Shown in pieces: positions 49,901-61,900 of a stretch of DNA of 64,000 nt (its first letter is position 1; each line of letters opens with the position of its first letter). Made by a program: the position numbers and the translations under genes. The stretch comes from Pycnopodia helianthoides (taxonomy: Eukaryota; Echinodermata; Asteroidea; Forcipulatida; Asteriidae): assembly GCA_032158295.1 (NCBI GenBank), contig CM063260.1:11662952-11726951 (forward strand), given 5' to 3'. The notes under the pieces were generated by a model. That model was not told where the DNA came from and did no database searches. It worked only from the letters and a program-made list of their open reading frames with translations.

Positions 49901-52900
49901 TTGTGCGAGTTCTCTTCTGGAATTGGGTTGAATAGGGGCTTTTGCAACTTTTGAAATTCTACCTTAAGCCACTCAAGTGCCCATAAATCCGCCAAACAAC
50001 ATCGTAGCGCAACAAAAGAGGTGTCAAAATGCGCAGAAGATAACTGTGCATCGGATTAATTAATTAATGTTCTGCATACTATTTGAGGTTCCGATATATC
50101 TGACCATTTGTAAGTGTTTAGATACTTTATTGGCGCAGTTTAGAATTGTTTTGTGTGATCCACCCTAATGTCACCTTTTCACTCCGAAGGTGACAACATG
50201 CTGACTGCAATCAGTGTTGCCAGGGATTGTGGAATGGTCGCCCCGAGGTCAAAGGTCATCATGGTGAACGCCATCCCACCTACTGTTGAGAACCCCGCCT
50301 CCATTAGCTGGAATTATGACACCACTCCCGAGAATGAAGATAGTGGGAAATACACTCTTCTAGATTCCCAGGTACTGTTAACCAGGACCTGGGCCCATTT
50401 TCATAAACATAAAGCCTGTCAGCACAAAAAGTTGCTAAGCAAAAAAAATCTTGCTTAGCTGAAACAAGTTACCATAACGTATGCAATGTTAGGACTGGTG
50501 TCCCACTCAATTTTTGCTCAGCAAATAGATTTCTGAGGGGTTGTTGTCCGTTGCCAAATGCTGCGGCCGGAGATGCGGTTGTACCCGCTGTCATCTGGCT
50601 AAAAGTGGATGGATTCAACGTTCTTGTAAAAATACAGTGACAGTTTATTGCTGTTTTCTTAGCAAGTAGACACTGTTTTCAGCGGAAACTTTCACATGTG
50701 ACTTTTATTGTATCTTTTGTTATAACTTGCCTATAAATCAGCATCATGCTGACAAAAAACAATCTCTGATGCTGCCTTTAAGCCAATGCATGCAAAACAA
50801 AAACTGCACACATGCTGCCAGGCAAATGTCAATAGAGGGCGGTTTAGTGGTCAACAAACGGCACATGGTCTACAGACCCATTGCACAATGCGCACTCACA
50901 CGCGCCTGTCCTGTCCGCCACTTTGGAAGTCAAAATCGTGCCCAAACACATGCGCAAAAGATTTGACTCCCAAAATGACGCGCATTGCTCGGAGGTGCGT
51001 TCCGCGTTGTGCAAGGGGGGCTATAGAAATCAATAGACCCCCCGCCCTTGCATAATGTGAAACGCAACAAGTACACCGAGGTCACGCGCACATTTTTACG
51101 CACAAAGAACAGCCAACGATCAATGATCTGAATCCTTTTGGCCTCAGGGATGGCGCTTCTTGAGAGTGTGTTGTCATATGGACGGGGTTATATAGAGAGG
51201 GAATTACCCTGTGCATTTTTTAGTGGTGCCGACACTCAGTGGTGGTTTGTATTGCTTTCAGACGTACAACGGCGATGCTGTGATGTATCAGGGCGATGAG
51301 AGATTCCACTTTGGGGTTACAGGAAAATCATTTGCCGTCGTCAGAGAGCATTTTCCTGACCTCATGCCAAGGGTGAGAACTCTTTTCAGTTCAAAATCCT
51401 TCTCCTTGTTTACAAAGCAATATATGGCCTCGCTCCCACATGCATCAATAGTCTCATCTCACAAAAGTTGCCTTCTTCATCCATGAGCCTTCGATCAACA
51501 CCCAACATTCATCTTCAACTTTCCAATGGTCCACGCACGAATACCCGCTATGGTGATAGAGCATTCTCAGTAGCTGCACCAACTTGCTGGAACAAGCTCC
51601 CTCTTCACATCCGTGACTCATCCTCAATCAGCTCATTCAAGACTCAGTTAAAAACACATCTTTTCAGACAATGCTAAAGCGCTTTGAAACGCCTGTGGAA
51701 AGCGCTATACAAATGTTATTTTATTATTATTATTATTATTATTATTTTCTTCCCCACCCCCTCCCCCCCCCTCCACTAATCTTCCTTGTTCTATGTACAT
51801 TTTTGTTTGACCTGCTTATTCTGAAATTCTTAATTTCTACTTGAAATACTTCCTGCCTGCCTGATGAGTTTATTTCCTCAGTTTGAGTTTCTCGGCTGCG
51901 GCATTGGAAAACCCCTAAAAACAGTTCCCCGCACCTTTAAAATGAATTCTTGTGGAAAACTTTCATCTTGTGTGTACATAGATCGTCCAGCGAGGGACGG
52001 TCTTCGCTCGTATGTCCCCCGATCAGAAGACCCAACTGGTGGAGGCCCTTCAGGACATTAGGTGAGAACAAAATATCGTGCTAAGCACAAATCAGTGGCG
52101 ACCAGAGCCCAATAGACCGATCCATTAAGCCCCACCCCTTTAGCATATTGACCAATCACAGCATTGGCTGCCTCACCACTGCACACGTGTGCAGCACATG
52201 TGCGTCTCTCCAATGCCACACTCGCGACATGAACGTGCGCGCTTTAAGTACGCGCGCACGCATGTTTACTTTTCTAATGGGATTTTAGCGTGTCGGACTT
52301 TGTCGACTTTCGGTGGCGTATAGCCAAGGTTGTGATTGGTCAACACGTAAGGGGCGGAGCTTAATGGATCGGTCTATTTCATGGCTCGGCTTAACGAACT
52401 CTTTGCACTTGCGATCACCATTCTTCGCTTACAAGGCAAGTGCCAAATTTCTGCGTTGGAGACCTTGGGAATTTATTTTTTTCTTTTTCATCAGATGTTC
52501 AAAGCAACGTGCATGGAGACCCAAGGTTCCCCAAAAATGATCAAGTATGATTAAAGGAACATTACAGAATTGGTAATTGTAAAATATACTTTTGATCACA
52601 GATTTACATCAAACTTACATGGTCTAATGATGATGATAGTAGAAAACATCCCTTGAAATATTTCTGTCTGAAATGCCATATTTGATGAGAAATGAATAAA
52701 CTCATTTTCCGTTTGGAGTTTATCACTATTTTCTCGTGACCCAGATGGCCGATCGATCTCAAACTTCTACAGGTTTGTCAGTTTATGTATATGGTGGATT
52801 ACATAAAGTGCTTACACTGCCAGCAACTGTTTTGTTACCAAAAACCAATTCTGTAATGTTCCTTTAAGATTTGCACAGTCTACCGAGGAAAGTGGAGTCC

Positions 52901-55900
52901 CTTAGAAAATGTTGGCTTAGCACATTCAGCTAAGAATGTAGTGACAAAGAAGGAAAATAATCTAAAACATGTATAGACTGTTTGTGTTTTGCTATTATTT
53001 ATGCTCTCCCAAGAGCATTTTATATATTTATTGTCTTCTTGTTGATGCATTTTTACCGATTTTGTTGTGCCCTTATCATTTTTAAAATGATCTTGTACGG
53101 GGAGTTCTGACAGGGTCTTGTCTTATCATTTTTATGAATTTATTGTGGTATTACCTTTATTGTCTTCTTGTTGATGCATTTTTACCGATTTTGTTGTGCC
53201 CTTATCATTTTTAAAATGATCTTGTACGGGGAGTTCTGACAGGGTCTTGTCTTATCATTTTTATGAATTTATTGTGGTATTACCTTTATTGTCTTCTTGT
53301 TGATGCATTTTTACCGATTTTGTTGTGCCCTTATCATTTTTAAAATGATCTTGTACGGGGAGTTCTGACAGGATCTTGTCTTATCATTTTTATGATCTTA
53401 TTGTGGTATTACCTTTATTGTCTTCTTGTTGATGCATTTTTACCGATTTTGTTGTGCCCTTATCATTTTTAAAATGATCTTGTACGGGGAGTTCTGACAG
53501 GATCTTGTCTTATCATTTTTATGATCTTATTGTGGTATTACCTTTATTGTCTTCTTGTTGATGCATTTTTACCGATTTTGTTGTGCCCTTATCATTTTTA
53601 AAATGATCTTGTACGGGGAGTTCTGACAGGATCTTGTCTTATCATTTTTATGAATCTATTGTGGTATTACCTTTATTGTCTTCTGGTTGATGCATTTTTA
53701 CCGATTTTGTTGTGCCCTTATCATTTTTAAAATGATCTTGTACGGGGAGTTCTGACAGGGTCTTGTCTTATCATTTTTATGAATTTATTGTGGTATTACC
53801 TTTATTGTCTTCTGGTTGATGCATTTTTACCGATTTTGTTGTGCCCTTATCATTTTTAAAATGATCTTGTACGGGGAGTTCTGACAGGGTCTTGTCTTAT
53901 CATTTTTATGAATTTATTGTGGTATTACCTTTATTGTCTTCTGGTTGATGCATTTTTACCGATTTTGTTGTGCCCTTATCATTTTTAAAATGATCTTGTA
54001 CGGGGAGTTCTGACAGGGTCTTGTCTTATCATTTTTATGAATTTATTGTGGTATTACCTTGCTTTTCACCAATTTATTTGTGTTCTTATTTCCGATTTTC
54101 CTATGTTTATGAGCTTTTTATCATTATCCTTTTTTGTTTATTGAATTATTCCGTGATTGTGATGCGCTTGTGTGGAATGGGCGCGATCACAATCAATAAA
54201 ATTTGTATTATTTATTATTCGACTGAAAAGTCTTGTGCATTGGGGCCTTTGTTTTTCTCCATCACATGTTAAAAGCAATGTGCAGGGGGAACCCAAGGTT
54301 CCTGAAAATGATCAAATAATGTGCAAGATTTGCACGGTCCATTGGGGGAAGTGTAGTCCCTGAGTAGTAGAACGTCCAGTTTGTAAATGAGGAGTTCTAG
54401 ACGAGCAAGTCATAAACGGACTAACAGATTTTGGGGGCCTACAGAGCTGCCAACTCTTCCTTGATTCTGCAGAAAGTTCCCTGAAAAGAAAACCAATCTT
54501 TCCATGTTCTGATGAACACATATTTGAAAAATTTCCCCGATTATGGAGACTTGTTTGTTCCCGGTGATGTTGAACGTAATTCTAAATATCTCCCTGATTG
54601 TTGTACAAAATCTCCCTGATTGCAACGTGCAAACGTCGGCAGCTGTAGGCCTAACAAAGAACGAGTCACACGGTACGAGGATTTGGCTGATGACTGCTTT
54701 TAGGCAAATTGATGCGCTTACTCCTTTTCAAAATCGATCTAATGGGATGACATCGGCCATTAATGAGTTCTTTAACCCTCCTACTGTCAGTGACCCTTGG
54801 CAACATTTTCCAGTGAGTTGACCAACCATTTGAAACCATTCGACTGCCAAGGTTGTGTACGGTGGCACAACTGTGCACAGAACCATTTGTGTACTGTGTA
54901 CATGCATTCCCTCATGGTATCATATTAATAATAATAATAGTGGCTTCTTATAGAGCGCACAGGTCCGTCAGGCATGACGCTCATGGCACTGTACAAGCAA
55001 AATAAATACAAATGCAGAATAAAGTACAATATAAACAGATATATATGTCTATAAACAGCATTAGCATATTGACTAACTTAGGCTGACTTTAATGAAAAAC
55101 ATACAGGGTAAGGAACGACTTTCAGTTCCATGAAACAGAATTACAAAGTGAACAGATATGTTTTTATATTGCAGGCTGGCATAATTTATCTATCATTAAT
55201 ATACCTTGGAGAGTTTATGCACTCTGATTGGTCGAAGACTGGTCACGTGGGGGTGTATTAACATGTGATATAAAGACCAGCTCAGTGAAATAGCGAATAA
55301 ATGGCCCCTTAACAAGCACATTGTTGTGTAAAATCCTATGCACTATGTGCTTGTTGCGCGGCATACTACTGGTATCAAATCAACTCATTTCTTTGTGCGT
55401 ATTTATTTTTTTTGAGCAGGACAGATGGTGCCGCGTGCGGAAACATTCCACGTGTAGGCGTGAACGCGCAGACAATGTATCAATTTAGGGTAGCTGGTAC
55501 ACGCATGAAACCTATATAATGCAAAGTCATGGTCTGGTTCTTGAAAATATGTATAAACAGTTAATTATGTGTAAGAGATTAGGTACCACACAAAAGTTGA
55601 ACAGCCAAAGGATTGGCCCTTGAACATGAGTAGAACATTTCTAAAAAGGGTTAAAATGTCAAATACAACTAAGGAACAGAGCCTGGGCTGCATTTTGGGT
55701 TTTGTTTTTTTAATGTGGTGTGTTTCGGTTCAGCTACTGCGTTGGGATGTGCGGGGATGGTGCCAATGACTGTGGGGCATTGAAGACCGCTAACGCTGGT
55801 ATCTCGCTGTCGGAGGCGGAGGCATCCGTTGCATCACCCTTCACCTCCAAGACGCCTAACATCTCGTCGGTACCCGTCGTCATTAGGTAGGCTCCTAAGC

Positions 55901-58900
55901 TTTCACGGTGTGTTATTTTATCATTCTTCTTCACAATGTAGTGTTAAGACGCCTAACATCTCGTCGGTACCCGTCGTCATTAGGTAGGCTCCTAAGCTTT
56001 CACGGTGTGGTATTTTATCATTCTTCTTCACAATGTAGTGTTAAACTCTGAACTTTGCCCGTCACCATTCTTCAATTACAGAGTTACAGGGGACACGTTG
56101 CCTTTGAAATGGGCGCCTGGAGCTATACAAAGCATAATGTTTTGAAATGAATATGGTTGGAAAGATACATGTATTTCAAAAGTAGAAGATAATTACTCAC
56201 ATAAATATCTCTTGGAATTGTGTGGTTTTTGTCTAATTTCATGACAGAACACAATATTTGTTTTGCCAGAAAATGGCGGACCTCAAGTTCCGCTGGTTGT
56301 ATTTCAAGAGGAAAGTGTATGTATTTTTAATCACTACTTAATAATTTCAACACACTGTAGGTGTTTCTGTGCATGAACAACTCTTCACAAAACTTAATGT
56401 AAAGTTAATTTTTTTTTAAATAATGCTTCAAGTCACCAAAGTCTTCAAAATGTTACTATTATGGATAAATGTAAGTGTTGTAATCTGTTTACATTTTCTT
56501 CTTTCTTGTTCTCACTAGGGAGGGACGGGCAGCCTTAGTGACCTCCCTAGGTGTCTTCAAATTCATGGCCTTATACAGTATCATCCAGTTTACATCAGTC
56601 GTCATTCTTTATTGGGTAAGGCTCGGTGTTGTAAGACACACCCCAAAGACAATGATATTGAGGGTCAAGACTGAGACTAAGACTGAGAGTGAGACTGAAA
56701 GGTCTAAGACTGTGACCAAGATTTTGAGGTCTAAGACTGAGACTACAACAAGGTAAGAATCAACGTCTAAGGATGAGACTGAGATCTTGGGGTTAAAGTC
56801 TAAGAGCAGAGAAAGACTGAAAGGTCTTAAGACTGAGACCAAGATGTTGAGGTCCTAGACTGAGACTAAAACCAAGAGAATTCTCAACGTCTAAGAATGA
56901 GACTTAGATCTTGGGGTTGAAGTCTGAGACCAAGACCAAGAGAAAGACTGAAAGGTCTAAGACTGAGACCAAGATGTTGGGATCCAAGGTGTAGACCACG
57001 ACCAAGAGTAAAACTGAATGGTCTACGACTGAAGCCAAGATCTTCAGGTTCAAGCCTGAGATTAAGACTGAGACTAAGATACTGAGGTTAAAGATTGAGA
57101 ATATTAAGACCAAAATTAACTAAATTTACAAAAAGCTTTGTTGGCCTTTTATTTACAGACCAACTCAAACCTTGGTGACTGGCAGTTCCTGTATGTGGAT
57201 CTAATGATCACCACATCTGTAGCCACTCTCAGTAAGTACTCCCTAACGTATCGTTCCTCATAATTGGCCAACTGCTTAAGCACAAAACCATAGCTCAAGA
57301 CAGTTGTGCTTACCAGAAACATATTACCAGCCAAACTACCTTGTCATGTTTTCTGTTTGTGACTACTTGTATTCCCCTTCAGCAGAAATTGGTGGGGTGC
57401 TATTTCTGCTTAAGGCACAGTACACGTTTGGTAATGACTCTGAAAATTAATGGCAATACAAACTTACTTGGTAAGAAGTACAGCAGCTTTGGGGTATAAT
57501 GAATTTTGAGAAACTTTTAACTTCGAAGTAATACGGTTATGGAAAATATATCCTTTTTATTCCCCCTAATATCACTTTAATTTGAATCTGAGAAGCGTTT
57601 CTGTCAGAAACACTTCTCAGACTGTGTATTCCTATGGGGAATATTCTTCCCGCGTGGAAATATTCGCTCCGGTTTTTCGGTGATATCTCAAAAACGCGAC
57701 CACCTTTTGAAGTGAAATTTTCACAGGTTAGTTTTATTGTATGTACTACATTTATATAGGGTTAACACAATCAGTAGGCTCCAATTACTAAACGTGTACT
57801 GTGCCTTTAAAGGCAGGATATACTTTTGGTAGTTGTCGAAGACTAGTATTCTCACTTGGTGTATCCCAACATATACATAAAATAACAAACCTGTGAAAAT
57901 TTGGGTTCAGTTTGTCATCGAAGTTGCAAATAAATAATGAAAGAAAAACACCCTTGTTGCATAGAATTGTGTGCTTTCAAATGCCTTAAAAAGGCTTCAT
58001 GCCTGAAGCCATCTCAGATTGAATTATTCAAGTGAGAAATTGTATCTTTCTCAAAAAACTACATTAATTCAGAGGGAGTCGTTTCTCACAATGTTCTATA
58101 CAATCAGCAGCTCTTTGGTGCTCCTTACCAAGTCAGTTTTTTATGGTAACGTATTTCTTGAGTAATTACCAAAAGTTGTGTTTTCGGGTTAGTTTGGTTT
58201 TTTGAGGCATGGTAAGCTGCATTTTATAAACCTCATATTTTTGAGGTTGAATTTGTGTTATCAGGTTTATTGCAATTTTACCCTCAAACATCCTCAGAAA
58301 GGCCTCTTCAGGATGTTGTCTGATTGTGGAGGATTGAGATCGGTAGACCCAAGTAACAAGTGCTAATCACCGGGCCAGGCATATCAATCTTTTCAAGTCC
58401 CTGTATTTTTATTTTCTGTAGTAGTGTTTCATGGTGTAAGATTCGTGTACAAATGTATATTGATAAGTAATTCTCTTTTTTCTGCAGTGGGGTTGAATGG
58501 TTCACATCCCACCTTGGTACGTCGCCGTCCACCAGGTAGCCTGATGGCACCCATCTTCCTCATCTCTATACTGATAGAGATTATACTAGTGTGCACAATC
58601 CAGGGCATCGCGTATATTTCTATTCATTACACCACGTGGTAAGAGTGCTACATTTATATAAGGGAGCATGGATAAATTATGTCACGGGAACGGCCGCGTC
58701 CAATCGCATTCCATCGCGTGACAACTCCAAATGCCATTGTGTAGTTATATAGTCGGCTTACTAGGTAGATAAACCCTAGGTTTTTTTCCCACTACTTACG
58801 AGCTGCCTTGTCAATGTAATCTGAACAACAAAAGGCACCAGCAATAGAGTTCGATAATGAGGGAACCTACAAATCACTGGAGCGCTTAATCCATCTTGTG

Positions 58901-61900
58901 ACTGGTATCATGCTCATTTTTGCTTAGCGGGAAATTGTAAAGCACTCATTGCTGCTTAAGCAGCTCTATGAAATTGAGCTTGAGTCTGGTGCACTAGACT
59001 GCTCAGCCACTCCACTTCACATGTTTTTCTTTCACAACAGTTTTACTTTTTATTCATAATCGCTTTGTCAATGAAAGTAGATAGAAGTTTCAGTTTGAAC
59101 TTTATGATTTGGATTCGTTTATCTATGAATTAATTGGGTTTTTTTCAGGTGGAAACCTCCCCCAATATCACCAAACGCAGACGACAACATCTTGACATAC
59201 GAGAACACCGTCGTCTTTACTGTTTCCTCCTTTCAGTACATGATCCTCGCAGCAGCCTTCTCAAAAGGAGCTCCTTACCGAACCCCTATTTATAAGAATG
59301 GTATGTCCTTCTTTACATAATCACTCATGACGCTCCTTGGGCAGGTTTAACTGTGGGGAGGGGTGTAAGGGACCTAATTCCCACTTGCTTCAGTCAATTG
59401 GTACAAGTATTAGCTGAGCAGTTGCAAATAATTAATTTGCTAATTTTTATTCATTTATTTGTGTATTCATTTATTTGTGTATTCATTCATTCATTTATTC
59501 ATTTATATTCATTTATTCGTTTATTCGTTCATTTGTTTATTCGTTCATTCGTTCATTCGTTCATTCGTTCATTCGTTCATTCGTTTATTCGTTTATTCGT
59601 TTATTCGTTTATTCGTTCATTCGTTCATTCTTTCATTCATCATCCCTTCATTCATTCAAACATTTTATTCATTCATTCATTCATTCATTCATTCGTTCAT
59701 TCATTCATTCATTTATTCATTCATTCATTCATTCATTTATTCATTCATTCATTCATTCATTCATTTATTTCTATGTAGTTTATCTTCAATGGGATAACAT
59801 GCCACCTTTTTTTGTTGAGTAAACTTATTCCCACCTTCCAAACAATCTGCTACTGTTCCATTAATCCAATTAAGATGGTCACGTGCGTCGGAAAAGCAGG
59901 GATTTTGTACACATGCTTATTTCACTTGCTGCAATTGAAATAAGAAACAGGGCCAGGGATTTCAAACACTAGTTTGTTGACTTTGGATAGTATTTTCAAG
60001 CGGTAATATTTCTCTAGAGGATCAGGACCATCTCAAACTTTAAATCATTTAGCTTTTTTGTGTTGCTTTTGTCCTGTCTTTTGGGATTACTAATTATTTT
60101 TGTTTTTACATTTGAGTGTGTCTTTCATAACAAAAAAGTAGACTGATTGAATTATGTTCAGTCTCCAAAAAAACCAATAATAACTACTGGGGCCTTATTC
60201 CTTTTTTTTAAGTTGACCTCAGGTTGATGTCGCTCACGGTCACATTCATGCAAAACATGTTTCCTCATGTGACTCATTAGCTTCCCAAAACAAGAATGTA
60301 AATCAAGATTTTTTTCTTGGGGAGTATTTTTCATTTGAATACCTCGTTTATACTGCAAATCATTACCGCAGTTATTAGCTCGTAGATATTTGGACAAGGG
60401 ATGGTTTGTTTGAGGGCCATAACAACTTAACCGTTTTTTTTTTCAGCTGATCTCCACCCCTTTTCCCCTCCCCGTTCTCTTCTAGTGTCTAAATAAATCT
60501 TTTCAAAAAACTTAAAGACCAGTTTGAAAGAAAACGGCAACAAGTGATCTTTACTGAAATTCATTTAAGATGTTTTCAATCAATAATTTATAAGGAAATT
60601 GAGTTTATATAATTTAACAGATTTTAATTGTAAAAAAAAAAAAGTAATCCTTTTGACTATTCTTCTCGGATGCTTTTCAAAAAAGCCCAGTTACGTCATC
60701 ACTCATGTTATGTCGTGACTCATGTTATGTCATCACTTATGTTACGTCATTACTCATGTTACATCATCACGCATGTTACGTCACCACTCATGTTATGTCA
60801 TTTGTGGGAGCTCCGTTTTGTAAAGTCACTTCGTTGCAATAACAAAGCAACATCCCACAATTGGCGTCAAAGTATTGTCATTTTGGCGCACACCATTGTA
60901 GCTAATTTTTCAAAATCTTGAGGCTGGGGAATAATTTTTTGATTGATACTTACAAAAAAAATGAGTCTGTACATTTTTGTATGGGAAAGTTTAGTTCATT
61001 TCTGAATTTTCCTAATGTTAAAAAAAAAACGGCAGTTTCAACTTATGTGTGGAGTTTACAGACCAATTTATCGTTGACATCAATGATGTCATGTTTTAAA
61101 TTTTCACTCGTAAAGAGTATCAAAATACAACGGCATTTTACGCCATTTTATTGTGAGGTTAGAGACTTGTAAAATTTGTCCCACTTTTGTGAAAGCTCCA
61201 TCTTTTCTAGGATTGGAAACTTTTTATGATGAAGATACAATCAAGTGAGGTTTGCGGAGACACCATGTAATAGATCTCTTCATAAGCTGTGGTGGTTCTG
61301 AAGAGAACTAGTGACTTAATAGCTGATTAGTCGTTAAACCACTGGGGTCGATTTCACCAAACTCTTCCTAACTTAGGACTAGTCCTAGGCAATGCTAAGA
61401 GATAGGACGAGTCCTTAGTACTGGTCCTAACTTAGGACTAGTCCTATCTCTTAGCATTGCCTAGGACTAGCTAGGAAGAGTTTTGTGAAATCGACCCCTG
61501 GTTCTTTTCAGAACCACCACAGCTCATAAGAGATTTATTCCATGTTGTCTCCGCTCTTTCTAAGTGGGAATTCAGTGTGCCACTAAATTGAATTTGACCT
61601 TGGAGCCCCCTCTTTGTTCACCTTGCTATTATTTCCCGGGGCTTCTGTGTAGTTCCCTTCATGGTGGACCTTGCCCTCTTGATGACAGCCAGCAGTTTCA
61701 TGCTCTTTCTACCCACTGCTCCGGGGTCCTTCACTGGTTCCTTGTGGACGTTATGCAGGTGAAGCTCTTGGCTGGGGAACACCTCAACTTTGCCTTCTTT
61801 CTGTTGGGTCTTGTGGTTTTCAACTTTATTGGATCATTTTTACTGGAGGTAAGTAAAACTGAACACACACCGGTTTCGAAGAAGCTACACTAGAACGACA

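Noticed and set aside
59353..59822. Overlapping ORFs rich in Ser, Phe, Ile and His
   Set aside because: Translation of an ATTC microsatellite.
61564..61652. Open frame continuous with the second half of exon 28
   Set aside because: Its sequence ([20 protein letters not shown]) does not resemble ATP13A2, whereas the other frame from 61653 does; the openness is chance.
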